DNA of 46,663 nt from Rhodospirillaceae bacterium BRH_c57 (GCA_000961745.1 LAEA01000261.1:1-46663), one strand, 5' to 3'. Shown: positions 17,297 through 26,189, numbered from the stretch's first letter. A program made the numbers and translations. The notes: generated from the letters alone by a model not told the origin.

Positions 17297-17632
17297 GGTG
17301 AGGGTTTCCCATGTAAATTACGTATTGGTAATGTACATAGGCGAAAGTAGCCTATCGCGCAAGAGGGTTTTTCACCTTTGCGGGGGGAAAAGGGACGTGT
17401 GGACACCGAGTCCACCGAGAGGGCGGAGTCTGTAGCACAGGCGGTTAAAACTCCGGCGCGCCGGCCTGCGCTTCCCGATCAAGAAAAGAAAAGTATGAAC
17501 CACAGAGGACACAGAGGGCACAGAGAAGTGGAGTAAAATTCCTCCTCTTTAACTCTGTGCGCTCTGTGGTTAACCCACTTATTTTCTTGAAAATCTGGCC
17601 GCCAACTCGGGCATGCGGTTCAGTGTAGAACC
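17297..17632. other. Gene-free stretch between the thioesterase gene and coaBC
   Basis: This 336-base gap lies between two minus-strand genes. It contains the CACAGAG-type inverted repeat (17479-17590), a CCGGCGCGCCGG palindrome at about 17454-17465 and a more AT-rich stretch beside coaBC (17315-17375) that probably holds its promoter. No credible ORF was seen. Confidence 0.6.
17479..17590. repeat. CACAGAG-family inverted repeat, copy 3
   Basis: The arms are TCAAGAAAA...GAACCACAGAGGACACAGAG and CTCTGTGGTTAACC...TTTTCTTGA, so the palindrome extends beyond the CACAGAG part. The core is short and AT-rich. It lies between the thioesterase gene and coaBC and could end the transcript of the ubiE-ubiB group. 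Confidence 0.9.
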
Positions 17633-18061
17633 TTAACCTTTTACGGGCAGAATCGCGTAAGTGGAGGTCACATGCACCGCCGGGCGGTCGTCGCCTTCGG
17701 CGTAGAGGGTGATCTCGGCGAAGGCCATGGTCTTGCCGATGCGCAGCAGGCGGGCTTTGGCAAGCACGGCGGTTCCCGAGATCGCCCGCATGAAGCTGGT
17801 CGATTGGGTGACCGTTGTCATCGGGCGGAATTCCCCGAACGCCCCGGACAGCGCGAACACCACCGACGTGTCGGCCAGCGCCATCAGGGCTTGGCCGCAA
17901 ATGGTGCCGCCGACGCGGGTCAGACGGTCGGAGAACGGCATCCGCAGCACCGCGCCCTCGGCATCGACCGACTCGACGGTGAAATCAAGGTCCTGGACCC
18001 ACGGCGCGAACAGTTCGGCCTTGAACTCGTGGACGCGGGAAATCGGCAGGGTGTCCGTCAT
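17633..18061 (-). CDS. PaaI-type hotdog thioesterase
   Basis: A 142-residue single-hotdog protein. The GGTICGQALMALADTSVVFAL region matches the helix of PaaI/YbgC-like acyl-CoA thioesterases with the catalytic Asp (ALADT). The C-terminal strand has HVTSTYAILPV. ATG 18061 with an upstream GGAG is preferred over 18088, which would overlap ubiB. It follows ubiB by 19 bases. The substrate is unknown; PaaI proteins hydrolyse aryl or acyl-CoA esters. Confidence 0.82.
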   Translation of the reverse strand: MTDTLPISRVHEFKAELFAPWVQDLDFTVESVDAEGAVLRMPFSDRLTRVGGTICGQALMALADTSVVFALSGAFGEFRPMTTVTQSTSFMRAISGTAVLAKARLLRIGKTMAFAEITLYAEGDDRPAVHVTSTYAILPVKG

Positions 18062-18080
18062 CGGGAAGACTCCAGCGGGG

Positions 18081-19631
18081 CTAGTCACTCAGCCACAGGA
18101 CGGCCAGCACGGCGGCCAGCGCCCACGGCAGCCAAGTCGGCAGGCCACCGATCCGGCGGCCATTGGCGCCGCGCCGGGTGATCGCCTTCACGGTGTCGGG
18201 GTGCAGCTTGACCCCGCCCGACGAGATCATCGCCATGGCCTTGTCGGCGTGCTCCAGGATGGCGGGCAGGCGCTCGGCGCTCTGGCTGAGGCTCAACGCC
18301 GCGCGCCGCACGCGGGCCTGCGGCCCCAGGGTGCCGCGCATCCACTCCTCGACCAGCGGTTGGCTGAGTTCCCACATGTTGATTTGCGGGGCCAGGGTGC
18401 GGCCGATGCCCTCGGCCAGCAGCATGGATTTTTGCAGCAACAGAAGCTGCGTCTGGGTTTCCATGGCGAACTGTTCGGTCACCTGGAACAACTGGCCGAG
18501 CAGGCGGGCGATGGAAATGTCCTGGATGGGCTTGCCGAAGATCGGTTCGGCGATGGAGCGGGCGGCCTGGGTGAAGGCGTCCACCGACTTGTCGGCCGGC
18601 ACCCATCCGGCCTCGAAATGGATCTCGGAAACGCGGCGGTAATCGCCCGTGAGAAAGCCGACCAGCATCTCGCCCAGAAAACGCCGGTTGTCCTCGTCCA
18701 CCCGGCCCATGATGCCGAAATCGACGGCGACGATGGTGCCGTTTTCCTCGACGAACAGGTTTCCGGGGTGCAGGTCGGCATGAAAGAAGCCGTCGCGGAA
18801 GACCATGTTGAAGAACGCGTTGGCGGCGTTGGTGATGATCTCCAATGGGTCCAGGCCGAGTGCGATGATGCGGTCGCGCTCGTCGATGGGGATGCCGGTC
18901 ACGCGTTCCTGGGTCATCACCTTCTGGCCGGTGCGCTGCCAGTCGATGCCGGGCACGCGGAAGGTCTCGTCGTCGGCGAAGTTCTCGCCCATCTCGGCGG
19001 CGGCGGCGCCCTCGAACCGCAGATCCATTTCGAGGTTCACGGATTCCTCGAAGGTCGCCACGGTATCGACCGGGCGCAGGCGGCGGAACATCGGCTGGGT
19101 GCGTTCGACCACCTCGGCCATCCAGTAGAACAGGTCGATGTCGCGGCGGATCTGCTCCTCGACGCCGGGGCGCAGCACCTTGACGGCGACCGGCGCCCCT
19201 TCGATCGTGACGGCGAAGTGGACCTGGGCGATGGAGGCGGCGGCGATGGGCTTTTCATCGAAGCTGGAGTACAGCGACTCCAGCGGCTCGTCGAATTCCG
19301 CCTCGATGATCGCCTTGGCCTCGGCGAAGGGGAAGGGCTCCAGGCGGTCCTGAAGGTCGGTCAGGTCGGCGGTGACGTCCTCGCCCAGCAGGTCGGGGCG
19401 AGTGGACAGGGCTTGGCCCAGCTTGATGAAGGTCGGGCCAAGCTCGACCAGGGCGCGGGCCAGCCGCTGGCCGGGGCGGCCCTCGACGTTCTTGGGCGTG
19501 ATGAGGCGCATGGCCGGGGCCAGCGTCTCGGCAATCGCCAGATGCTCGACCGGGAACAGGGCGTCGTGGCGGGCCAGCACGCGAACAATGCGGATGAGCC
19601 GGCCGAGATTGCGGACACTGCGCAGGATCAT
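18081..19631 (-). CDS. ubiB: UbiB/ADCK-family ubiquinone synthesis kinase-like protein
   Basis: A 516-residue atypical kinase needed for ubiquinone synthesis. It has the family KxGQ motif (TFIKLGQALSTRPDLL), the Ala-rich loop AAASIAQVH, the catalytic FHADLHPGN and VDFGIMGR, and two C-terminal hydrophobic segments ending in PWALAAVLAVLWLS that anchor it to the membrane. Family members have ATPase activity and support the Ubi enzyme complex. ATG 19631 sits 13 bases after the ubiE stop; the upstream AGGG is weak, so coupling to ubiE is likely. The adjacent ubiE supports the assignment. Confidence 0.94.
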   Translation of the reverse strand: MILRSVRNLGRLIRIVRVLARHDALFPVEHLAIAETLAPAMRLITPKNVEGRPGQRLARALVELGPTFIKLGQALSTRPDLLGEDVTADLTDLQDRLEPFPFAEAKAIIEAEFDEPLESLYSSFDEKPIAAASIAQVHFAVTIEGAPVAVKVLRPGVEEQIRRDIDLFYWMAEVVERTQPMFRRLRPVDTVATFEESVNLEMDLRFEGAAAAEMGENFADDETFRVPGIDWQRTGQKVMTQERVTGIPIDERDRIIALGLDPLEIITNAANAFFNMVFRDGFFHADLHPGNLFVEENGTIVAVDFGIMGRVDEDNRRFLGEMLVGFLTGDYRRVSEIHFEAGWVPADKSVDAFTQAARSIAEPIFGKPIQDISIARLLGQLFQVTEQFAMETQTQLLLLQKSMLLAEGIGRTLAPQINMWELSQPLVEEWMRGTLGPQARVRRAALSLSQSAERLPAILEHADKAMAMISSGGVKLHPDTVKAITRRGANGRRIGGLPTWLPWALAAVLAVLWLSD

Positions 19632-19644
19632 GGAGACGAGAGCC

Positions 19645-20436
19645 CTAGATACGCCAGGCGGAATGGATGGCGGCAATGCCGCCGGAGAGGTTGCGTACCT
19701 TGCCCTGATGCAGGCCGGCGTCCGCCATGCGGTCAATCAGGTCCTGCTGCTTGGGGAAGCGGCGGATGCTTTCGACCAGATACTGATAGGCGTCGCGGTT
19801 GCGGGCCACCACCTGACCCAGGCGCGGCAGCACCTGGAAGGAATAGACGTCGTAGACGGCGTCCAGCCCCGGCACCACCACATGGCTGAATTCCAGGCAC
19901 ATGAACCGGCCGCCGGGCTTGAGCACGCGGCGGGCCTCGCGCAGGGCCTGATCAATGTCCGTCACGTTGCGCAGGCCGAAGGCGATGGTGTAGGCGTCGA
20001 ACGAGTTGTCCTCGAACGGCAGGGCCTCGGCGTCGCCGCGCACCCATTCGATGCCGCCCAGGATGCCCTTGTCCACCGCGCGGTTGCGGCCGACCTTGAG
20101 CATTTCCTCGTTGATATCGCACACCGTGACATGCGTTTCGGGATCAGCGCCGCGTTTGCCCGCAGCGTCGAGGAAGCGGAAGGCGATGTCGCCCGTCCCG
20201 CCGGCCACGTCGAGCAGCCTCATCCCCGGTCGGGGGGCCAGCCATTCGATGAAGCGGGCTTTCCATACGCGGTGGACGCCGGCGCTCATGAGGTCGTTCA
20301 TGAGGTCGTAGCGTTCAGCCACGGAGTCGAAGACCTCCCGCACCATGCCTTTTTTGTCGGCGGCGCGGACGGTGCGGAAGCCAAAGTGGGTGGTGTCCCC
20401 GCCGGCTTCGGGTTCTGGCGTGTCATGGTCGGTCAT
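19645..20436 (-). CDS. ubiE: Ubiquinone/menaquinone C-methyltransferase UbiE
   Basis: A SAM-dependent C-methyltransferase of 263 residues acting on the quinone ring. It has the family start FGFRTVRAADKKGMVREVFD, the SAM loop LLDVAGGTGDIAFRF and the FGLRNVTD and EFSH motifs. ATG 20436 is taken as the start; an upstream in-frame ATG (20454) is possible. It heads the ubiE-ubiB operon and diverges from mutM with 80 bases between the starts. That is the usual ubiE/mutM arrangement in alphaproteobacteria. Confidence 0.95.
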   Translation of the reverse strand: MTDHDTPEPEAGGDTTHFGFRTVRAADKKGMVREVFDSVAERYDLMNDLMSAGVHRVWKARFIEWLAPRPGMRLLDVAGGTGDIAFRFLDAAGKRGADPETHVTVCDINEEMLKVGRNRAVDKGILGGIEWVRGDAEALPFEDNSFDAYTIAFGLRNVTDIDQALREARRVLKPGGRFMCLEFSHVVVPGLDAVYDVYSFQVLPRLGQVVARNRDAYQYLVESIRRFPKQQDLIDRMADAGLHQGKVRNLSGGIAAIHSAWRI

Positions 20437-20516
20437 GGCGGCACGATAGCCCAAGCCGAAAGCGAACGCTATAACCGTTCAGACGATCTGTTCCCCCGAG
20501 GAAAGCAACACGCCCC

Positions 20517-21356
20517 ATGCCTGAACTCCCCGAAGTCGAAACCGTGTGCAAGGGCCTGTCAGGTGTGCTGGAGGGCCGTCGGCTGGTCCATGTGGCGCTC
20601 CACCGGCCGGATCTGCGGGTGCCGTTTCCGGCCGGGTTTGCCGACCGCCTGACCGGGCGCATGGTCACGGCTGTGCGGCGGCGGGCCAAGTATTACCAGT
20701 GGTTGCTGGACGACGGCTGGGCGGTGGTCGGGCATCTGGGCATGTCGGGCACCTTCGAGGTGTCCCCGCCCGGATCGAATCGGCCGCCGCCGGGCAAGCA
20801 CGACCATGTGGTGATCGAGACCGATGCTGGGGCCATCGTCACGTTCCGCGACCCGCGCCGCTTCGGGCTGATGACCCTCATCCCCCAGGCCGAGCTGGAA
20901 ACCCACCCCATGTTGGCCGACATCGGGCCGGAGCCGCTCGACGACGTGTTCGACGGCGCCATGCTGGTTGCCGGGCTGGCCGGGCGGCGGGGGCCGATCA
21001 AGCCGGCCCTGCTGGACCAGAAGGTGGTTGCGGGCATCGGCAACATCTACGCCTGCGAGGCGCTGTTCCGGGCCGGGATCAGTCCGCGCCGGGGCTGCGA
21101 CTCGATCACCGGCAAGCGCGCCGCCCGGCTGGTCGCGGCCCTCAAGGCGGTGCTGTGCGAGGCGATCGCCAGCGGCGGGTCATCGTTGCGCGATCACCGC
21201 ACGGTCAATGGCGAACTCGGCTACTTCCAGCACAGTTTCGCCGTCTATGGGCGGGAAGGTGACCCCTGTCCCGGCTGCGATTGCCCCGGTGGAACCGTGC
21301 AGCGCATCGTACAGGCCGGGCGATCCACATTTTTCTGTGCCAAACGCCAGCGGTGA
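20517..21356 (+). CDS. mutM: Formamidopyrimidine-DNA glycosylase with altered zinc finger
   Basis: A 279-residue bifunctional base-excision enzyme removing 8-oxoguanine. MPELPEVETV supplies the catalytic N-terminal Pro and Glu, and the RRRAKYY stretch supplies the beta-hairpin Lys. The helix-two-turn-helix region and the VVAGIGNIYACEALF motif are intact. The C-terminal zinc finger normally has four Cys; here C251, C254 and C274 are present but the fourth position is R277 (codon CGC at 21345-21347). C256 lies nearby and might substitute. The gene otherwise looks intact. Confidence 0.94.
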   Translation: MPELPEVETVCKGLSGVLEGRRLVHVALHRPDLRVPFPAGFADRLTGRMVTAVRRRAKYYQWLLDDGWAVVGHLGMSGTFEVSPPGSNRPPPGKHDHVVIETDAGAIVTFRDPRRFGLMTLIPQAELETHPMLADIGPEPLDDVFDGAMLVAGLAGRRGPIKPALLDQKVVAGIGNIYACEALFRAGISPRRGCDSITGKRAARLVAALKAVLCEAIASGGSSLRDHRTVNGELGYFQHSFAVYGREGDPCPGCDCPGGTVQRIVQAGRSTFFCAKRQR

Positions 21357-21375
21357 TGGTGTACCGTCCGTGTCT

Positions 21376-21747
21376 ATGCGTGTGGTGTCCTCCATAGCCC
21401 TGGCGGGCATACTGGCGTTTTGTGTCGTTCCTCCGGCGGTGGCCGGGGGCGCGCCGGCTCAATTTTTGGCCGGTTTTGACGATCTGCCGCTGATGCCCGC
21501 CCTGACGCAGGACGTGGACAGGGTCACCGTGTTCGAAAGCCCCTATGGCCGCATTGCCGAGTCCACCGCGTCCGGCCGGACCACGCGCGCCGCTGTTCTT
21601 GCCTTTTACGGTGCCACCCTGCCGCAACTCGGCTGGGTCCGCGCCAGCGATACCCTGTTCCGTCGGGAAGGGGAGGAACTGACCCTGGACATCACCGACT
21701 CCGGTGGTGCTGTCACGGTCCGCTTCCTCGTCTCGCCTGACGGCTGA
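21376..21747 (+). CDS. Small secreted protein, unknown function
   Basis: A 123-residue protein with a signal peptide ([25 protein letters not shown], cleavage near residue 23). The mature part has a [11 protein letters not shown] strand and then [17 protein letters not shown], a helix pattern seen in several small periplasmic proteins. The rest is beta-rich. The start codon could be ATG 21376 or GTG 21370. It lies 19 bases after mutM and 37 before the enoyl-CoA hydratase gene, so it is probably co-transcribed. No function is assigned. Confidence 0.7.
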   Translation: MRVVSSIALAGILAFCVVPPAVAGGAPAQFLAGFDDLPLMPALTQDVDRVTVFESPYGRIAESTASGRTTRAAVLAFYGATLPQLGWVRASDTLFRREGEELTLDITDSGGAVTVRFLVSPDG

Positions 21748-21784
21748 TCCTGTCCCCCATAAATCCATAAGGGAGCGTTCTTCC

Positions 21785-22561
21785 ATGCCCTACGAGCATA
21801 TTCTCGTGGAAACCCGCGGCAACGTTGGCCTCGTCACCCTGCACCGTCCCAAGGCCCTGAATGCCCTGTGCACGCCGCTCATCCGCGAGCTGGGGACGGC
21901 GCTGGACGCCTTCGAGGCCGACGACGACATCGGCGCCATCGTGCTCACCGGGTCGGAGAAGGCCTTCGCGGCCGGCGCCGACATCAAGGAAATGTCGGGC
22001 AAGTCCTACATGGACGTGTACCTCCAGGATTTCATCACCGACGGCTGGGAACGCGTCACCACCTGCCGCAAGCCGGTGATCGCGGCCGTGGCCGGCTACG
22101 CCCTGGGCGGCGGGTGCGAAATGTCGATGATGTGCGACTTCATCATCGCCGCCGACAACGCCCGATTCGGCCAGCCCGAGATTACCATCGGCACCATGCC
22201 GGGCGCCGGTGGCACCCAGCGCCTGACCCGCTATGTCGGCAAGTCCAAGGCCATGGAAATGTGCCTGACCGGCCGCCAGATGGATGCCGCCGAAGCCGAA
22301 CGGTCTGGTCTGGTCAGCCGCGTCGTGCCGTTGAGTGATCTGGTCGAGGACGCCGTCAAGACCGCCCAGCGCATCGCCAGCATGTCGCGCCCGGTGGTCA
22401 TGATGACCAAGGAATCGGTCAACCGCTCCTATGAAACCACCCTGACCGAGGGCATCCGTTTCGAACGCCGCGTGTTCCACTCCACATTCGCGACCGAGGA
22501 CCAGAAGGAAGGCATGGCGGCCTTCGTCGAGAAGCGTCAGCCCAACTTCAAGCACCGCTGA
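21785..22561 (+). CDS. Enoyl-CoA hydratase
   Basis: A 258-residue crotonase-fold protein. The oxyanion-hole segments are [10 protein letters not shown] and [17 protein letters not shown]; the two catalytic glutamates of hydratases are present (GGGCE and [19 protein letters not shown]). It probably hydrates short-chain 2-enoyl-CoA in beta-oxidation or amino-acid breakdown. AAGGGAG lies upstream of ATG 21785. The exact substrate is not readable from sequence. Confidence 0.92.
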   Translation: MPYEHILVETRGNVGLVTLHRPKALNALCTPLIRELGTALDAFEADDDIGAIVLTGSEKAFAAGADIKEMSGKSYMDVYLQDFITDGWERVTTCRKPVIAAVAGYALGGGCEMSMMCDFIIAADNARFGQPEITIGTMPGAGGTQRLTRYVGKSKAMEMCLTGRQMDAAEAERSGLVSRVVPLSDLVEDAVKTAQRIASMSRPVVMMTKESVNRSYETTLTEGIRFERRVFHSTFATEDQKEGMAAFVEKRQPNFKHR

Positions 22562-22571
22562 GGCGGTCCCG

Positions 22572-22616
22572 GTCTTCTCCCGTGCCCGCCTTAGCAGTTC
22601 GCGCACGGGGGAAGAC
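22572..22616 (+). terminator. Hairpin after the enoyl-CoA hydratase gene
   Basis: GTCTTCTCCCGTGC (22572-22585) pairs with GCACGGGGGAAGAC (22603-22616) over 14 positions with one G-U pair. It lies just after the stop and before the rpsT promoter. It lacks a clear T-tract, so a terminator role is likely but not certain. Confidence 0.6.
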
Positions 22617-22627
22617 GCAAGAGTCGG

Positions 22628-22656
22628 TTGACGGCGGCAAGGTGTTTCCCTATAAG
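22628..22656 (+). promoter_or_regulatory. Sigma70-type promoter of rpsT
   Basis: TTGACG (22628-22633) and TATAAG (22651-22656) are separated by exactly 17 bases. They lie about 50 bases before the rpsT start. This is a near-consensus housekeeping promoter. Confidence 0.75.
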
Positions 22657-22707
22657 ACGCGCTTCGCCACGCGACCTTGATTTCAGTTTTTAACGGAACG
22701 AACAAAC

Positions 22708-22986
22708 ATGGCTCATCACAAGTCGGCCCAGACGCGCATCCGCCGCAATGCCCGCCGCTTCGCGATCAACCACGCGCGCAAGGGGCGTGTCCGCTCCTTC
22801 ATCAAGCGGGTCGAGGTGGCGATTTCTGCTGGCGATCAGTCCCTGGCGACGGACGCCTTCAAGGCGGCTCAGCCCGAGATGATGCGCGGCGTCCAGAAGG
22901 GCGTGTTCCACAAGAACACCATGTCCCGCAAGGTCTCTCGCCTGAATGCCCGCATCAAGGCGCTGGTCACTCAGGCCGCTGCCTAA
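22708..22986 (+). CDS. rpsT: 30S ribosomal protein S20
   Basis: A 92-residue, Lys/Arg-rich primary 16S rRNA-binding protein. [21 protein letters not shown] and [19 protein letters not shown] match S20. The gene lies directly upstream of dnaA, an arrangement seen in Caulobacter and other alphaproteobacteria. It has its own promoter and a hairpin terminator. Confidence 0.97.
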   Translation: MAHHKSAQTRIRRNARRFAINHARKGRVRSFIKRVEVAISAGDQSLATDAFKAAQPEMMRGVQKGVFHKNTMSRKVSRLNARIKALVTQAAA

Positions 22987-23673
22987 GGCACCATCGGAGA
23001 GCCGTCCGGCTCCCGAAACTGCCAGCACGTTCCCAGAAGGTCGCTGCCGCATCGGCGGCGGCCTTTGTGCTGCCTATGTTGATATCAAATCTTAAAGTGT
23101 ACCGTTCCCCATTCGGTCTTGTTGCCATGCCCCGGCATTAAGGTTAAATTCTTTGCTTGCTGCCGCTGGTGTGGTTGCGCCGGAATTGGAGCGCTCTAGG
23201 GCTTAATTGTACGGATGGTTCCTGATCGGATATTCCGTTTATTATTCCCGCGATTTGAATCGTTTTATTTGTTTTTGACTAATAATGCGGGGCTGCAAAG
23301 TTCCCGACTTCTTGATGCCATCTGCCCGCTTCCGGGCGATCGTCGATCGGGGCGGGCCAGTCTTGTTCCGGTTGGTGGCTGGTTTCGGTTGGGGCCTGTT
23401 CCGTTTGATGGCCCGTTCTGTTTGGTGGATCGGGTCGTACCGGCCAGGGCCGGATTATCGACAAAGTGCCTCTGGGCGGGGGCGGCGTCATGCGCCGCCT
23501 CGCAAGGGGATGTTTGCGTCCGGGATCCGGTTTTGCCGGGGCTTTGGGACGCCGCGGCCGGGTGGGACTCGGACGCGGACGGAAACTACGGCGACCCCGT
23601 TCCCGGGGCGCCAGTCTTGATGCGGTGGCGGGGCGTTGAACGCTCCGGGTCGGCGAGGGTGCGGAGCGTGGGT
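22987..23673. other. rpsT-dnaA intergenic region
   Basis: These 687 bases hold the rpsT terminator hairpin, an AT-rich stretch (about 23195-23290) that probably carries the dnaA promoter, and one near-match to a DnaA box (TTATCGACA, 23455-23463, one mismatch to TTATCCACA). The dnaA frame stays open through much of it, but the encoded sequence shows no resemblance to DnaA. A single weak box does not support calling this oriC. Confidence 0.5.
23037..23066 (+). terminator. Rho-independent terminator of rpsT
   Basis: AAGGTCGCTGCCG (23037-23049) pairs with CGGCGGCGGCCTT (23053-23065) over 13 positions, including two G-U pairs, around the loop CAT; TTT follows the stem with little further T-tract. 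A smaller hairpin, GAGCCG-TC-CGGCTC (22999-23012), precedes it. Confidence 0.65.
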
Positions 23674-25131
23674 ATGCACAACAGCAGGCGGTCGGACGAC
23701 CACTCCGTGGCGCAGTGGGAGCGGGTCCAAGGGCGACTCCGCGAAGAGTTCGGCGATGCCGCGTACTCAAGCTGGCTCAAGCCCATGACCCTGGGTGGGG
23801 TGGCCGACGGTCATGTCCGTCTGGCGGTGCCCACCCGATTCATGCGCGATTGGGTCCTGACCCACTACGCCGAGCGCATCCGCACCCTGTGGGCCGGTGA
23901 AGATCCGGCCGTGCGCGGCGTGGATGTGGTGGTCGACACGGCCAACGGCCGGGCCGCCCGTGCCGAGGCCGCCGAGGTGGCTGCCGAGGTGGCCGATGGA
24001 GTCGGTGGGGGCGCAGTCCACATTGGCCCCGAGTCGCACTACACCGGGGCCAGTGCCCCCATGGCGGCCTCCGTTGCTGCGGCCTCGGTCACGGCGGTCA
24101 CGGATGCCCTGTCGGCGCCGCTCGACCCGCGTTACACCTTTGAGAACTTCGTCACCGGCAAGCCCAACGAATTCGCTTATGCGGCCGCCCAGCGCGTTGC
24201 CGAATCCGAGCGCGTGGCGTTCAATCCGCTGTTCCTGTACGGCGGCGTGGGTCTGGGCAAGACCCACCTGATGCACGCCATCGCCGACTCGATCCGCAAG
24301 CGCCAGCCAGACCGCAAGGTGGTCTACCTGTCGGCCGAAAAGTTCATGTACAGCTTCGTCCGCGCCCTGCGCTACAAGGACACCATGGCCTTCAAGGAGC
24401 AGTTCCGCTCCGTTGACGTCCTGATGATCGACGACGTGCAGTTCATTTCGGGCAAGGACTCGACCCAGGAAGAGTTCTTCCACACCTTCAATGCGCTGGT
24501 TGACCAGGGCCGCCAGATCGTCATTTCGGCCGACAAAAGCCCGGCCGACCTCGAAGACATCGGCGACCGTCTGCGCTCGCGGCTGGCGTCGGGTCTGGTG
24601 GCCGATATCCATCCGACCACCTACGAACTGCGCCTCAGCATCCTGCAATCCAAGGCCGACCAGATGGGCCAGCAGGTGCCGGAAAAGGTGCTGGAGTTTC
24701 TGGCCCACAAGATCGCCACCAACGTCCGTGAACTCGAAGGCGCCCTGACGCGTCTGGTGGCCCACGCGCAACTGGTCGGCCGCGACCTGTCGCTGGAAAC
24801 CGCCCAGGACGTGCTGCGCGACGTGCTGCGCGCCCACGACCGCCGCGTCACCATCGAGGAAATCCAGAAGAAGGTGGCCGAGCATTTCCAGATCCGCGTC
24901 TCGGACATGCACTCGGCCCGCCGGTCGCGTTCCGTGGCCCGCCCGCGTCAGGTGGCCATGTACCTGTCCAAGCAGTTGACCTCGCGGTCGCTGCCCGAAA
25001 TCGGTCGCAAGTTTGGCGGCCGCGACCACACCACGGTCATGCACGCGGTCAAGAAGATCGAGGAGCTGATGGGCGAAGATCCGGCCTTCGGCGAGGACGT
25101 CGAACTGCTGCGCCGTATGCTCGAAAGCTGA
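23674..25131 (+). CDS. dnaA: Chromosomal replication initiator DnaA
   Basis: A 485-residue AAA+ initiator that binds DnaA boxes and opens oriC. Domain I starts WERVQGRLREEFGDAAYSSW. A variable Ala-rich linker spans about residues 90-150. Domain III has Walker A GGVGLGKTHLMHA (near 190), Walker B LMIDDVQFISGK (near 250) and the sensor regions. Domain IV carries the signature GGRDHTTVMHAVKKIE near 448. ATG 23674 has GGAG 7 bases upstream and gives a family-typical N-terminus; the frame is open 153 codons further but without homology. Confidence 0.96.
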   Translation: MHNSRRSDDHSVAQWERVQGRLREEFGDAAYSSWLKPMTLGGVADGHVRLAVPTRFMRDWVLTHYAERIRTLWAGEDPAVRGVDVVVDTANGRAARAEAAEVAAEVADGVGGGAVHIGPESHYTGASAPMAASVAAASVTAVTDALSAPLDPRYTFENFVTGKPNEFAYAAAQRVAESERVAFNPLFLYGGVGLGKTHLMHAIADSIRKRQPDRKVVYLSAEKFMYSFVRALRYKDTMAFKEQFRSVDVLMIDDVQFISGKDSTQEEFFHTFNALVDQGRQIVISADKSPADLEDIGDRLRSRLASGLVADIHPTTYELRLSILQSKADQMGQQVPEKVLEFLAHKIATNVRELEGALTRLVAHAQLVGRDLSLETAQDVLRDVLRAHDRRVTIEEIQKKVAEHFQIRVSDMHSARRSRSVARPRQVAMYLSKQLTSRSLPEIGRKFGGRDHTTVMHAVKKIEELMGEDPAFGEDVELLRRMLES

Positions 25132-25141
25132 GAAAGACCTT

Positions 25142-25474
25142 ATGAACGACAACGATTCCCAGCGCGGCGACCCCCTCGTCGCCTTCATCCTGGCCATGAT
25201 CCATGACGGCTCGGCCGTGCTGCCGCAAGAGGTCGCCAAGGCCTACTTCGCCCAGCGCCGCAAGCCCAAGGAACCCGATGACGGCTGGCGCCGCTACATG
25301 GTCCCGGTCAAGCAGCAGATGGGCCACATGGCCCGCCAGGGCTTGATCGAGATCGTCCGCAAGCGCGGCGAAGTGGTCGATCCGTCCGACTTCCGTGGCG
25401 TCGTGCGCATGCGCCTGCCGGGCGGCATCGCGGCTGAACCCGACGACGACGACGACTTCGACGACGAGGAATAG
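25142..25474 (+). CDS. DUF3253-like small protein
   Basis: A 110-residue protein. The pattern PQEVAKAYF ... WRRYMVPVKQQMGHMARQGLIEIVRKRGEVVDPSDFRGVVRMRLP matches DUF3253, a family with a winged-helix-like appearance. It ends in an acidic tail (DDDDDFDDEE). It starts 10 bases after dnaA and is probably co-transcribed with it. The role is unknown; a nucleic-acid-binding fold is an inference from the pattern. Confidence 0.7.
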   Translation: MNDNDSQRGDPLVAFILAMIHDGSAVLPQEVAKAYFAQRRKPKEPDDGWRRYMVPVKQQMGHMARQGLIEIVRKRGEVVDPSDFRGVVRMRLPGGIAAEPDDDDDFDDEE

Positions 25475-25550
25475 GCCCTAAGGTCTGGTTGGGCCCGGCG
25501 GCATGGTCCGCTTGCACGGACGTGCTCCCGCCATTGACTTCTGACCCGCC

Positions 25551-25598
25551 AACCTTCGGCCTGCCTGCCCCGTTTGGAGCAGGCAGGCCGAAGGTTTT
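25551..25598. terminator. Strong hairpin terminator, probably bidirectional
   Basis: A perfect 18-bp stem, AACCTTCGGCCTGCCTGC (25551-25568) with GCAGGCAGGCCGAAGGTT (25579-25596), around a 10-base loop and followed by TT. It separates the dnaA operon from the convergent AT-rich orphan gene. Confidence 0.85.
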
Positions 25599-25637
25599 GC
25601 CGTGGCCAAGGATGACGTCATCGACACCCTGCGTCTG

Positions 25638-26189
25638 CTAGCTCCGCATGTAGTATGCAATAGCATCAATTCTATTATTTACATCAATAAGAATATCATC
25701 GAGCCCAGATGTCAGCATGCTGGCAGCGACGGTTTTTCCAACCATTCTTTTGTATGCTTGGCGTGGGAGCGCTTTTGATTTTTTGCATTGAATTCCATAT
25801 GATCTATCGAGGCTTTTTACTTCCATGTATTGTTTTTTGACAAAGGCCACGGCTTTGTTCGTATCCGTCTTGGCCTTTCCGAGCTTCTTTATGTAAGGCT
25901 TCCACGCCTTTTCGTTGCGGGCGCTTACCTTTTTCTTGATCATTTTCTCCATTTCAGGAATTATTTTTTCGTATACGCGCAGGACAGGTGTTACGCCTGT
26001 TTTTTTCTTTTTCACGTGAACGATTAACGAGAGTTCGTATTCCAGGTCCTCAATTTCCTCAAGGTCTGGGCTTCCTTTCTTCTGAAATTTCTGAAGCTGA
26101 TTTTTTACGGTCAGAAGTTCTTTTTTCGCCACTTTGTTCGACTCTGCAAACGTGGCCTTGAGCTTCGTCCAGTCCTTGACGTATCCCAT
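25638..26189 (-). CDS. AT-rich orphan gene, Lys-rich helical protein
   Basis: A 183-residue protein with no recognised family. The base composition is far more AT-rich than every neighbour, and rare-for-this-genome codons (AAA, ATA, TTT) are frequent, which suggests acquisition by transfer. The protein is Lys/Glu-rich and probably mostly helical (e.g. NKVAKKELLTVKNQLQKFQK, IIPEMEKMIKKKV), with likely coiled-coil in the first third. There is no signal peptide or membrane segment. AGGGAG lies 8 bases before ATG 26189. A strong terminator hairpin flanks the 3' side. The function is unknown. Confidence 0.75.
   Translation of the reverse strand: MGYVKDWTKLKATFAESNKVAKKELLTVKNQLQKFQKKGSPDLEEIEDLEYELSLIVHVKKKKTGVTPVLRVYEKIIPEMEKMIKKKVSARNEKAWKPYIKKLGKAKTDTNKAVAFVKKQYMEVKSLDRSYGIQCKKSKALPRQAYKRMVGKTVAASMLTSGLDDILIDVNNRIDAIAYYMRS

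Noticed and set aside
17709-19889. 726-codon frame opposite ubiB and the thioesterase gene
   Set aside because: Antisense shadow; the minus strand has clear UbiB and UbiE motifs.
23215-23673. 153-codon N-terminal extension of DnaA
   Set aside because: The frame is open, but the encoded sequence is unlike DnaA, and ATG 23674 has a ribosome site and yields the normal domain I start.
22987-23673. oriC upstream of dnaA
   Set aside because: Only one imperfect DnaA box was found; an origin would need a cluster of boxes.
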